NCBI GenBank assembly: GCA_010356995.1 | Contig: ML996704.1 | Coordinates: 170,404-234,403, forward strand | Direction of reading: 5' to 3' | Source: Trichodelitschia bisporula | Taxonomy: Eukaryota > Ascomycota > Dothideomycetes > Phaeotrichales > Phaeotrichaceae | DNA length: 64,000 nucleotides | Shown here: piece by piece, positions 45,273 to 55,791 of the stretch | How positions within the stretch are numbered: position 1 is the first letter of the stretch | Layout: every line of letters begins with the position of its first letter | Position numbers and translations under genes: made by a program | The notes under the pieces: generated by a model | What the model was told of the DNA's origin: nothing | The model's input: the letters and a program-made list of their open reading frames with translations, nothing else | The model's database searches: none

Positions 45273-46838
45273 CGTTGCGGTGGGGACGACGTCGAGGAGT
45301 GTGGTGCGAGGAGATGGAGGCGAAGAGGGGACGTCGGCTGGAAAAAAGAGGGTCGGTAATTAGGCGCGTTAATTGCCCGGATCTGGGCTGGGGATCTGGG
45401 AGGCGGCACGGACGCGTGCTACGTGCTTTGGGCGGAAGAGGCCGAGGCTTCGGTGGGAGTGTGGGGGAACGGGGGAGGGAGGTGGTGACCTGGGGTTGAA
45501 GGATGAGGGTTAGGATGATGCGTTTTGGAGGAGGAGCGCGATCTGGGAACACGCGGGACGGGGAGAGATCTCACAGATGTCTACGGGGCCTAGTTGCCTT
45601 CCAAAAGATGGCAGAAGGGAAAGCAGAGGCTGAAAAGGAAACAGAGAACACACGGTACTGGATGTTTGATATAGATTGGGGTGGGTAGATGTGAGAGCTA
45701 CATGGAGTAGATTGAGAATCGGAGGTTCAAAAACCTCGCGTTTCCGGAGAAGCACATGCAAATGCTGTCAGCGGCGTGGGAAGGAGGCACGGCGCCAGGG
45801 ATGCGGGAGGGCACAAGGGCACAAGGGCGAAGGAAAACGCCACATCGCATGCATGCCCAAAGAAACACCATTCACATTCCACGTTGTGGACACAAAACAC
45901 CACGCCTTCCCGCCTGCTATGCATTAGCTCAGCCTCGGCCTCGGTGATACCGGTACACAAGCCACCACGACTTCATCTCCAAGTAAAACACCCAGCCAAT
46001 CAGCACAACGGTACGTACCGTAGGTACCATAGAGCCCATATCATATCAAGCACCGTCGCTCCACCCTCAATCCCGTACGCGGTACCTCAATCCGAGTACC
46101 TCAATCCTCCCTCCCCCAAACGAACAACCTCGGCCCGCTCCCACACCCCATAATGATGCCAGATATGATTAATATGCGTCGCAAACGTCCAGCCCCGTGC
46201 CTCGCGCCGGACCACGTTCCTATCCCGGCTCCGGCCCCGGGGGGCTCACCACGCGCCAGCCCGAAATGTAGGGTACGCCGCGGGTGCGTCGCGCTCGCCG
46301 AAGCATACACATCATCATCAGCGAACAAAGAAATACATACAAGGCTCACGGCGAGACGTATGACTGAAGTTCGCGCAGTACAAAACGGCCGTAGCACTCG
46401 CAGTTGACACCGTATCGCGATGTTGAAGACGCACGCCGCTGCCCAAAGCCCCGGACTTGGAGGCGGAAAACGCCTCCCCCGCAATTCCATGCGCGCTGGC
46501 CTATTGGGGGGCCCCCGTTGGTCATGAGCCGTTTTCCATCGCGCCGATGGCACATGCTGCGCGTGGCCGAGGGAAAGGGTCGGCACGTGTGTTGTGCGTT
46601 CGGATTGGGCTGATTCTATGTGTGGTGTCTCGATTGGATGGGTTTTTTTTCGGGGGACATGTGCGTGGTGATCAGGGCTGGAGGGAGGGGGGAGAAGTTA
46701 TTGCCGGTGCATATACGAGGACAACCACCTTTGGTAGCAATGACTTTATGGTTGAACCTGCGGCTTGCCTGAAGCTTCCATTATCCAAACCGAGAGCTTC
46801 GAGAAGTTATGCCCTATTGCCAAGCCTCACATCGAACT
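45273..46838. other. Gene-poor region between acyl-CoA synthetase and tRNA-Ile
   Basis: About 1.57 kb contain no supported protein gene. A palindromic GTAC cluster lies at 46010-46032 (overlapping GGTACGTACC and GGTACC) within an otherwise ordinary stretch. The ACSL promoter should occupy the left end. Confidence 0.5.
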
Positions 46839-46927
46839 GGTCGATTAGCTCAGTTGGTTAGAGCGTGGTGCTAATATGAATCTTCATGTATACGCCAAGG
46901 TCGCGGGTTCGACCCCCGTATTGACCA
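46839..46927 (+). tRNA. tRNA-Ile (gene anticodon AAT) with 15-nt intron, second copy
   Basis: The mature sequence is identical to the minus-strand gene at 7746-7834. The anticodon AAT is at 46873-46875. The intron is 46877-46891 and differs by one base (A for G) from the other copy. The acceptor stem GGTCGAT/ATTGACC is intact, with discriminator A at 46927. Flanking sequences are unrelated to the first copy. Confidence 0.96.
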
Positions 46928-47177
46928 ATCTTTTTGCTTTTGGGCTGATGGAGAATGGGATACATTTTTGGCGGCATACGAGTATCAGGTTGCGGGGAGA
47001 TGGGATGGAACACAGTGAGGAGTTCAACAATGCCAGTATTTGTGATTATCTACTAGCCATCAAATCAATCCAGACATTCCGATGTCTGGCGCCTCTATGC
47101 CCTCCCATGGCGCCTTCCTCCCCTTCCATGACGCCTCTCTTCCCCCTCGCGGCGTCTCTCTTCCCTCTCGTAAAAAG

Positions 47178-47996
47178 CTAACCTGTACTTCCGGGGGAGA
47201 TCTCTACTCTCTCGTACTCGTAAATAACTACCCTGTACCTAACCCGGCTCCCTCGTTCTCCCTCAAGTTCTGATTCTGTACTCTCCCTGGACACCCCGCT
47301 CGATCCTCCATTGTCGTCCAAAGCCCAGCCAGCGGTGATTCGCGCCTGCAGCCATGTACGAATGCCGGGATGCACAACACTGGGAGACCGGTCTACTGGT
47401 GCGCGTGCTTGCGAAGAGGCTGTACGTGAAGGACGCCCGTGCGAAGGGTAAGAATGCGAGCAGAGCTCATGGCAGGTACAACCATGCGGTGGATACAGAG
47501 GCGGAGGACACGCATGCGAAGGAAACGGATGCCAGGGGCACACATGTGGAGGATGCGCAGACGAAATGAATCCAGGCGAAGTAGGATCATGCCAGATACA
47601 CCCATGCGGATGGCCGTATACACCACTTCCAGGTGTAGGCGCCCTCGTCGACGAGGCCCGGTCGGGGTTGGACCCGCGCTCAAGACCAGAGCCGCGCGGC
47701 GGGGGGCGAGAAGTAAGAGGGTTGTACGTCACAGTGAAATCGGGGTAGGACGTAACCTGCCTGCCAGCGGAGAGAGAAATGTTCTGCGGAGAGGCGGATA
47801 CATGGTACGGTACAACGATGGACGGACCGGAGGTGGTTGTCTCCGCGGCGCGGGGCTGCCGAGCGCGTCTCGGGGGGGCCAGCGGGCCCCGTGGCCGATC
47901 TGGGTACCCCTCGTCATATGAAGGGGGTTCCTCGGATCGGAAAACTGATGTTCGGGCCCACCGAGATCGAGGGTTGCGTGGCGGGATGCTTGCCAT
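47178..47996 (-). CDS. Hypothetical Pro/His/Cys-rich protein, possible orphan
   Basis: This is a single open frame of 272 aa starting MASIPPRNPRSRWARTS. It has a PPSYDEGYP stretch (PPxY-type, potential WW-domain or arrestin ligand), a low-complexity basic N-terminal half, and a middle region of loose repeats with HGC, HVCPWHP, HACPPP and HGCTCHEL. Cys and His recur about every 8-10 residues there. The C-terminal end (RVRYRVVIYEYERVEIS) looks beta-like. I recognise no family, signal peptide or membrane segment. The repeat may reflect a DNA minisatellite (about 47440-47620) rather than a folded domain. It could be a lineage-specific gene or a chance frame in GC-rich DNA. Confidence 0.4.
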   Translation of the reverse strand: MASIPPRNPRSRWARTSVFRSEEPPSYDEGYPDRPRGPLAPPRRARQPRAAETTTSGPSIVVPYHVSASPQNISLSAGRQVTSYPDFTVTYNPLTSRPPPRGSGLERGSNPDRASSTRAPTPGSGVYGHPHGCIWHDPTSPGFISSAHPPHVCPWHPFPSHACPPPLYPPHGCTCHELCSHSYPSHGRPSRTASSQARAPVDRSPSVVHPGIRTWLQARITAGWALDDNGGSSGVSRESTESELEGERGSRVRYRVVIYEYERVEISPGSTG

Positions 47997-48767
47997 GTTG
48001 ATGAGGTCCAGAGTTTAATGCCGGTTCGGGTAGGGGAATAGGAGTGCAGCAAGCGGTACTTATACCTCTTGTAATTTTACGCAGCCTGCTGTGAGGTTCT
48101 GAATGAGGAGATGCCGGAAGTGGCTGGACGATGCTGTCTCAGTTGTCCAGCATGGCTGTTCATAATCTGTGTGCATTTAGACGCCCCTAGAGCTAAAGGA
48201 GTTACCCATTATCATTCTTAGTGAGAGTTCTCAGATTTTGTGGCATCCATCGTTTGTCTTTGTGCCATGAAGAGGTCGATAAACGCTGTTCCAAAAAGCT
48301 TGATGGTCGTGCTGGGACTGAGATCCATAAGCAAGAGCAGGAGTCATCAGGGCAGACGGCAATTTTCAGAATCAAAAGGGCAATACTAGAACTAGAACTG
48401 CGCCTCCATGCCAAACAATAAACTCAAGGCGGAGGTTGACAGGTGGAGGTGCTCGGGTGAACAAGGATGTGATCGTCTCTGTCGGTACAGAACAACGATT
48501 CTCCATGGGTCTCCACCAATCATCCGTGCACAGTTGGACAACCTCAACTCAAGCTCAATCAAAACATTGGAGCGCTCACTCGTGGGCAAGATTCGTTAAT
48601 CGCGCCAATTCTGGCTCTACGTGGGATGGCCATGTGGGCCATAGTATGTGTGCTGATTGTGGGGCAAAACGTTCGATGATTGAGCAGAGAACTGGCACGA
48701 AGCACTGGTGAGCATGATGGTGCGAACGGATTTGGTCATTTGAAGGTGCTAAACTAATCTGGATGTA

Positions 48768-48872
48768 GGACAGAGCAGCGTACTCACGTTACTCCAGTGA
48801 TAAGGTGAGCACACTGCCGTGTGGCCGGCTTTGTCCTTATCACTGGAATACCGTGAGCATGTTGCTCTGTCC
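48768..48872. mobile_element. MITE-like 105-bp inverted-repeat element flanked by TA
   Basis: Two 38-bp arms (48768-48805 and 48835-48872) are inverted copies matching at 33 of 38 positions by hand count. They begin GGACAGAGCA and end in CCAGTGATAAGG. The 29-bp centre carries its own small palindrome (ACACTGCCGTGT). TA lies directly outside both ends, fitting a Tc1/mariner-type target duplication. There is no room for a transposase, so it would be non-autonomous. Most arm differences are transitions. Confidence 0.72.
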
Positions 48873-48966
48873 TAAAAAGCACCAAGCTGGCGCCCCCTGT
48901 CCGTCCGATTGCCCGTTCAACGCGCATGGGCATTGCCATCGTTCCCCAGGATGCTGAGGCGGCCGC

Positions 48967-49540
48967 CTAGATGTGGCGAGGCGGGATCGTGCCGCGTGGG
49001 TGACGAAGACTATGGCCTGGACCTGTTAGCAATGGCCAGCATAAGGAATCGCGGCATCTCACCAGTCTCGACACTCGGCTCCGCCGCTTCCTGGCCTCCG
49101 ACGCGACCGGACCGAAGATCGCCGAAGATGGCGCCGCTGCTTCGGAAGGAGATGTGGCATCCAGTGCCGTTGTTGATGGCGCTTGGAGGAGAGAGATGAG
49201 CGGGAGGAGGCGGCACAAGACCCAAGTTGATGGCGTCTTGAACGGTGATGGGCGGCTGTCGAGCGACACGCTCACGGTGAGGCTGCTCAGGGAGTTCAAT
49301 GCCCCCCTCCGGCATGTTGAGAGCGTACCCGCCGCGGCGCGCCCGCTCGACGCTCTTCTTGTGGCGGCGCGCCACCCGCCACTTGAAGAACCGCTTCACC
49401 ACCAGGTAGAGCATGATGATGATGAGGATGGCGGCCACAATGAGCGCGATGCCCCAGGCGCGCCCATGCTCATCGTCGCTGCGAGCGACAAGCAACGCAA
49501 GACGCCTACCATTATGGCCGGCGTTGGTCGTGGGCGCCAT
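48967..49540 (-). CDS. Small single-pass membrane protein, unknown function
   Basis: From ATG 49540 the frame begins MAPTTNAGHNGRRLALLVAR, then has a strong hydrophobic helix (WGIALIVAAILIIIMLYLVV, about residues 31-50). A very basic juxtamembrane stretch (KRFFKWRVARRHKKSVERAR) follows, then a Pro-rich cytosolic tail (LVPPPPAHLSPPS). By the positive-inside rule the short N-terminus faces out. The 3' end is uncertain. Read straight, the frame stops at 49010 (ending IANRSRP). A GTGAGA..ACAG intron of 40 nt (about 49023-49062) would shift to a frame ending TIPPRHI at 48967, but its CTAAC is too close to the AG to be a good branch site. An in-frame ATG at 49852 would add 104 unconserved residues. 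It is next to another small membrane protein on the same strand. Confidence 0.55.
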
Positions 49541-50186
49541 GCTGGCTGGGTAAGCGTTTGTCACGGAACACTGGGGTGAACTTCCTTGACTTGCGGCGAA
49601 AACCCGACGGCAGAGCTTGAATTCTTCCTCCGAAAATGGAGGGACGATGGAGGAGAGGGAGGGCGAGGCGAGCGGTGGAGAATTGAGGAGCAGCTTTTTG
49701 GTGGTGCTCAGGGGGCGGATGGTGAGGGCTAGGGAAGATCTGTGATGGAGATTTTTGTGAGTGAGTGTATCGAAGGCCAGTCTTTTATACTTACCATTCC
49801 CAGGTGCCAAGATGCATTCGGGGCAGCCTCGCGAGAGGACCCCGATGGCCAATAGTTTTTCCAGTTTGCTTGATTATATGTATATCCGTCCCCTCAAAGG
49901 GGAAGGAGCAATGGGGCCGACTACCATCCCCATGCGGTTAGGGGATGGTGTGGCAGAATGCCGAATCACTATACTTTGTGTGCAGCGCACCATCAGGTTT
50001 TAGAAGTGGATCTTGAAGGCATGAAGACATGCAAAGACGCAAAAGATCATGGCAATAGCCAGCGTAGGAGCTTCTTGAGATATGAGAACAACCGTAAAAC
50101 GCACACAGCACCGTTTGTCGTCCACTGAGCCTTGGAGTAATCCGGGATGCTTGCTGACATCATCCACCTAGAACTTGAGCCGGTCC

Positions 50187-50804
50187 TTAAAGGGCCACAT
50201 TCGAGAAACCATGGTCCGTACCAGTACTATGCGAGAAGTCATGGCTAGTACCAGTATCATGCGAGGAATGATGGCCAGTACCAGTTTCATGCGAGGAGCC
50301 ATGGCCAGTACCAGTACCATGCGAAACCTCTCCGGCAGTGCTCGCTGTCGCATCACCACCTGGCTTCGACGTCGTAGTGCTGGAAGCTCCACCAACTGGT
50401 TCTGTCCCGACAAACTTCACTCCCGGGTTGTCCAAATCGTTGTCCGTAACGGTGGTTGGGGGCCAACGATCCAGGTGCGTTTCCATTGGCGGGTGCAGAT
50501 CCGTCGACGATGTCGCAAACCCAGTCGTCTGGCGGTTTGTCGAGCCCGGGTGACGGTTAGGCGCCAACGGCGGCCACGGGTAGTTGAAAGGCGGATACTC
50601 CACTGAGTTCGAATCGTTCAGATGCTGCTGCAACTCCATGTTGGCGTCGGGTTGATTCTGGCGGCGTGCCTGGCGCGAGCGGCAGACGAGGATGATGATC
50701 AGTAGGAGGACAAGAGCGAGGAGGAGACTGGAAGAGGCCAAGGAGAATATGAGGAGCGGGTGGGGAGTGGTGGTATCGTCGGGAGCGGTAGCTTCAGGAG
50801 GCAT
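50187..50804 (-). CDS. Single-pass membrane protein with SH-TGT repeats in the tail
   Basis: This intronless frame of 205 aa starts MPPEATAPDDTTTPHPLLIF. A hydrophobic helix follows (LLLALVLLLIIILVC, about residues 26-42). Then come a basic stop-transfer (RSRQARRQ) and a Pro/Ser/Thr-rich tail. The tail ends in four 10-residue tandem units of the form SH(G/E/D/S)TGT(G/S/D)H. The topology would be a short outside N-terminus and a long cytosolic tail. No enzymatic motif is visible. The arrangement resembles the nearby membrane protein at 49540 but the sequences are not clearly related. Unknown function. Confidence 0.55.
   Translation of the reverse strand: MPPEATAPDDTTTPHPLLIFSLASSSLLLALVLLLIIILVCRSRQARRQNQPDANMELQQHLNDSNSVEYPPFNYPWPPLAPNRHPGSTNRQTTGFATSSTDLHPPMETHLDRWPPTTVTDNDLDNPGVKFVGTEPVGGASSTTTSKPGGDATASTAGEVSHGTGTGHGSSHETGTGHHSSHDTGTSHDFSHSTGTDHGFSNVAL
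50205..50330 (-). repeat. Coding minisatellite of 30-bp units
   Basis: Four imperfect 30-bp units keep CATGCGA/CATGGC-type words at regular spacing. Each encodes SHxTGTxH plus two residues at the C-terminus of the membrane protein. Confidence 0.8.
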
Positions 50805-52155
50805 CTTGATGATCCGCGGGCGATGTTGACGAGGTTCGATTGTGGAGTTCTACGGAATCGAAGAAGAGGTGGTCGGGTTGACTTTTGGGTTTCGGTTTTG
50901 AGCACGTCAACCGTGAATGGGAGTCAGTGACGGCAATGGTTATTCCTTGGCCGAGCTCTATGAACTGGTGGTCCGTTCACGAGGCCTTATTGTGTAGGCG
51001 CTCAAAGGTTTCTCCGGGGATTGCCCACCATTCCCCCGAGGATGAAGCGGTATCGATATGGTCTCTTCGTCTTTCACCAAGTCAAGCCCGCCCCTTGTTT
51101 GGTGTTTTACTGCCTCCCAACACTTTCCTTTGACCATCGCTGCCCATTCGATGCCACTGTCTTCGCTCTACCGTACTGAGCGGTCTACGTGAACCGTCAG
51201 GATGTGGCCAGCACCTAGTGTCAACGACTGTGCTAGATTTCATATGATGAAGTGCTGAACAGGCAGGCCGAAACACTCACCGGCAAAGACTCTTGGTCGG
51301 CGACCATACTGCTCGAATTCTCGATATCATCGACGATTCTCCACTTTGTAGACCCTCCGGACCATGGGCAGCTTGTATCCCAATCTGTGGGAAAGGTTGA
51401 TAGGATTACAACTTCATAGCAGGAATAAGTGGAGATGAATTAAAGCCGGGAGTCCAGCAAGCTTCAACAGTGAAGCTGAATACACCGGCGCCGCTCCGCT
51501 AATCAGCGTCTGATGAGAAGAGCCGTCAAGCGCGATACCAGTCACCACCGAAACCCTCTTCCACATAAAGGATTGAACTGCATGACCTTGACACAACCTT
51601 AGGATGGCTGACATTCTTGCCTGATTCCTGTCTCTTCTTCCCCTTTATTGCCGTTGGGTTGTCCCTCTGCTTGTAAAAACGTGTCATCCGGAGAGCATGC
51701 CCTATAGTTAGATTCAAGTGTATCTATACTCAACAATAGATGCGTTAAGCTCCTCTGAACCTCGCAGATGGCAGGTGACGTTGTCTGAGACATGCCACAG
51801 ACTAGAATTCACCGGAGCCCGCGAATGACTGGGCACGCTGGACCCTGACGACATCATTCCGCCCTACGACGGCACTTAAAAGCCACGCAACCTCTTCCAT
51901 CTCATCTCACCGTGACTTCTCATTTCAATTCAATGATCGGCTGAAATAAGTGCGGCTTAGCTATGCCATGCATGCCATGTCTCTCACATCGTCTCGAAGT
52001 GGAACTGCGATCACCCTTAGGATTCGCGCTGAGAAAGCGGAATCTGACTGTCAAACAATCTTTAACTAGATCAGACGACCAAATGCAAGATGTTGAGAAT
52101 TTAAACTGGGCTAAATATGGCTTAGATATTCAGAGGGTGCGCCAACACTCGATGT
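50805..52155. other. Intergenic region
   Basis: About 1.35 kb contain no supported gene. Composition becomes AT-richer toward the GH7 3' end (about 52030-52165), consistent with a terminator/3' UTR. Confidence 0.5.
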
Positions 52156-53514
52156 TCATTTATAGGTGCTCCCAATCTCTCCCCACCGGATCTTCGAAAA
52201 CGTCACGGCCGCATCTGGCTGCTCCGTCTGAATCTGCGCGGGCCGTCCGCCGGTAGTCGGGCACGGCCCCCGGGCAGCTCCCAGAGCGTTAGGAGGCGAA
52301 TCGTTAGGCACAGTCGAGTCCAGCCAATGCATGTACCCTCCAGCATCATGCCAGATGGCCATCGCCAGCACCATTCCACGGCCAAGGGCTTCACCCATGA
52401 CCTTCATCCCGCCCTGCGTCGCAAATGCATTCGGAGCTTTGGCACCCCCTCCGAACAGCTGCTTCTGAGTCGAGCAGTATCCGTCCGTCATCGAGTTGGC
52501 GCCTTCAATCCCCTTGACCGTCGAGGTCGCCTCCGGAATCACCTTTCCGCCCTGCACGTACAGGCGCTTGATTTCGGTCAAGGCACCGCTCTTGGTGTAG
52601 AACTGAGTCACGACGGTGAAAGGCTTGGTTGTGTCCACGGTGTGGTCGGCTCCCTTGCCGTAGAAGCTCTTCGCACCGTTGCGGTAGCCGTTGAAGTCGC
52701 ATCCGTCGCGGTCGCAGACGCTGTCTAGCCTGTTCTTGTCCCCGCACAGTTCTCCCTTACAGGCGTACACGCCTGTCTCGTTACAAGGGTGCGGCGTGAA
52801 GGCCGTCGCGGCAGAATTTGCCTCCCAGATATCCATCTCACTGCAACAGGCGCCGAGTGATTGGTCGAGATTTGCCTATTTTGTCAGCCATACTTCGATA
52901 CCACCGGGAGAGCAGCTTACCTTTCCGTGGATGAAGTTCTGCTTGGGGCACTGGGCATCGCAATAGCCAGTACCGTACTTCGCACCCGCCGTATTGCCCT
53001 TGCCCGCATCGCCGGCCATGTCCATCTCCGAGAAGTACAGGGCACCATTAACGCCACAGCCAGCCTTGCTCATATCGACATCGAAGCTGAACTCACGGTC
53101 CAGGAGCTGGAAGTTGGCGTACTTGCCTTCGGCCTCATCGAAGAGGTAGATCCGCGGGCTGGCCAGCTGGGTCTTGCCCTCTTTTACCGTGAAGAGGTTC
53201 ATAGTTACTGAATCGGCCTGGGTCTTGATCCCGTACCCGGCATAGTCGACGCCCTCGACGGCACACGACGTTACGCACCCCTCTGGCGAAGAGCAAATGC
53301 TGGTATTAAATTTCCCGTCGGCCATGCAGTTCGTGTATCCTCCGACATTGTGCAGCCACCGGAAGTTGGAATCGAGTACAATGCTAGTGTTTGCAGGAAC
53401 ACAGCCGCCCTGAACGGTACAGCGGGACGATGGAAGAGAAGGGTGGCGCTCCGGGGTGTTGGTTCCGGGTTGCTGGGCCGCAACGAGCGACAGGAGAAGG
53501 ATTATAGGAAGCAT
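52156..53514 (-). CDS. GH7 cellobiohydrolase-type cellulase, catalytic domain only
   Basis: The protein is 437 aa and secreted (signal MLPIILLLSLVAA). GH7 enzymes cleave cellulose, releasing cellobiose from reducing ends or acting internally. The catalytic motif CCSEMDIWEAN holds the nucleophile Glu (about 211), Asp 213 and acid/base Glu (about 216). Other family blocks: FTPHPCNETGVYAC, GCDFNGYRNGAKSFYGKG, KPFTVVTQFYTKSG and GMVLAMAIWHDAGGYMHWLD. Cys are abundant, as expected for the disulfide-rich fold. Intron 52876-52920 (45 nt, GTAAGC..ATAG, phase 0) lies just before the catalytic motif. The protein stops at SKIRWGEIGSTYK with no linker or CBM1. Several loop segments look shorter than in Trichoderma Cel7A, so tunnel versus cleft cannot be decided by eye. 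A TATAAA lies about 157 bp before the ATG. Confidence 0.92.
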
Positions 53515-54495
53515 GTTGAACGAGTGGATGCTGCTGGGAGCGGCTGAGAAAAATGAGTGAATACTAGGCTGGCAATCAAGACACTATTCAAAGCATTGTT
53601 CGCAGTGTTTGTCCTTGGCCTGGAATCTGAAAGACCGTCGCGCTTAATGAACTCTGTGTCGGCGACATTCTTTATACAAAGAGTTGTAACACAGCCGTCG
53701 CATATATCTGATTCTGAATTTTCCCGGATACCACTGTCCGCAGCGATGGTGGACGTCCTAGCGAACGGCGGCGGTTTATTTGAAACAGCTCGGCCAGGTA
53801 CACGGAGGCGAGTGGATTCAATGCACGCCCGCCCACTTTTGGCTATGCCCTTGCGGGACGGAAAGAGACAGGTAAATTGTGCGGAACAGGAAATCTTCCG
53901 GTTGCTTGAGCTGGTGCATAAAGGAGTGGGAGCGCAGTCCGCATATTACTGTTCCAAGAACCAACAGAGCCTAGATTTGGTTAGCTGCAATCATTACATC
54001 TGGGCAAGGCTAGGATGGAGCCTTACTGGGGCACTTGACAAGGGCTGTAAGTCTTCCTGTTGAGAGATGGTAAGCTGTCTAGGAATGAATCGTGAGGTAA
54101 ATAGGTGGAAATTTTGGCTGAACTTTGCCCTGATGACACAATGTTAACCCACAATAGAAAAGATAGCTTGATAGGTGAGTCAAAGGTTCTGGTTGACGCA
54201 AGTCTGAAGAACGATAATTTGGTGTTCGTGTCCTTGAGATGGCCAGACCAGAATCGCCCAATAAGATATGCGCGCTAGCACGGCATGCTCGCCTGCGGTA
54301 CCTGCCAAGCCACTGCGGACTCCGGACCATTCAGGTTCTCCGAATGTAGAACATCCAATTCCCACGTACACTTTCTCCCAAGTTCATCCCATCAAGGTTT
54401 GCAACAGGTTATGAGCCTCTAGTATCGCTGCAGTCTTCTGTTGTGCTCGCCATGAACTCTCTACTCTAGGGCGCAATACGGCAAACGAGCAAGCT
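53515..54495. other. Upstream region of GH7 gene
   Basis: About 1 kb holds the cellulase promoter (TATAAA on the minus strand at 53671-53676). An open frame on the plus strand at 53557-54063 lacks family features and I do not call it. Confidence 0.5.
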
Positions 54496-55391
54496 ATCGA
54501 GGTGAGTTTGAAACCCTCTGAAGACCTATCTGTCGTGGACCAGGCGAACACGTACAACATCATGGCACCACTCACTCTCACACAAAGCAAAGCGGAAGAA
54601 GTGAGCGAACACTTCACGAATATGCATCCAAGCGGGATAGTGCTGGAGAATGAGTCGCAGTGGATGTCCTGGACCTTTCACATCGAAAACTGGGCCGCTG
54701 TCTGGAAGCTTTAGGAGTACCTCCAAGGAAACAACACCATGGACCTCGAACTCCCTTGGAATAAGACGCTTGACGACGCGCTGAAATGGTGGATCTATAG
54801 GAATATTCCGGACAGCCTGTGTGAACGCCTTGGGTTGGCTCAAATTCAGCCAGCTACAGCGCCTGAGCTGTTTCACGCCATCAAGATCAGCGTAATCGGG
54901 TCAGCAGGGAACTACGCCTTTAACACGTTCAATGCGCTCTTAAACACAAAGCGTAACCGGTTCGGTACCGTCATCGAGTTCTTGGACGCATTTCAAATGG
55001 CGTACCACCGTTGCCACCGCGCAGGGTGTGCCCTCACGCCTTCCAAGCCATGGTCATAGTCATCGCCGAAATCGAGCAGGATATGCCTAATTTTGCGATG
55101 GAATACCGCTTCAAATGCAAACAGGCTGACCTCGCCAACCTTACTGGAAAGGACTTCGTGGATTTCATATACCAGATCAAAGACACCGCAACTTTCCTCA
55201 GCAATAGAAGAGGATGTGGTGAGGGGCGGCAAATGCCCTGTGGCGGAAACCATTTGACAAAATATGCCGGAGAATTCTTGTCTGATACCGGAGCTGCTTA
55301 TCCACTCAATGGCGCTCATACCCATACGGTAGGTAGATGGGAGCGTTCTCGTCATCCAATCCGCAGGCGTCATTTCCAAAGTGTATCATGA
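54496..55391 (+). mobile_element. Fossil gag-like region of an LTR retrotransposon (probably Ty1/Copia)
   Basis: Stretches with the look of a Copia-type Gag (Trp-rich helices such as WMSWTFHIENWAAVW and ALKWWIYRNIPDSL, then helical FLDAFQMAYHRCH) are spread over this interval in more than one frame. The element is broken, with at least two or three interruptions. No zinc knuckle, protease, integrase or reverse transcriptase region and no LTRs were recognised, so most of the element is gone. It is probably old. Family assignment is tentative. Confidence 0.42.
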
Positions 55392-55791
55392 AAAGTCTTG
55401 CAACTAACGTCGATAAAATCAACTGAATGTGTCTTTATGGGACAGTCATTTGGAGTGTGTATGAACAGTCGTACTGTGATGTGACAATAACGGATCCGAG
55501 AAATCCAAATCCAGACTTGATGTCATCCCCAGTGGGACAAGGGTCCCCAGCCACGCCTTGGCCCTGCTGCGCCTCATTAGGACCCCTCCCGTGTCATCAG
55601 CGGAAACAGTACAACATCAAACATCCCCACACCGTCCATCTCCGTGTTCCAACTCCGAGCAAAGCAGCTGTTAACTTCCGCTCACGGTCTCCGCCTGATA
55701 TCCTCTCAGATCTCCTAATCACTCCCTCACTGGCGCCTTCCTCAACGCAGCGCTAGAGCGCGCCAGCGCCGGCGCACCACCCGCTGTCGCA

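Noticed and set aside
48768-48872. Considered as a rho-like or structured terminator/hairpin RNA
   Set aside because: Arms of 38 bp with exact TA flanks fit a transposon relic better, and no adjacent gene ends there.
53557-54063. 168-codon plus-strand frame upstream of GH7
   Set aside because: It has a superficial hydrophobic N-terminus but overlaps the cellulase promoter and lacks splice or family support.
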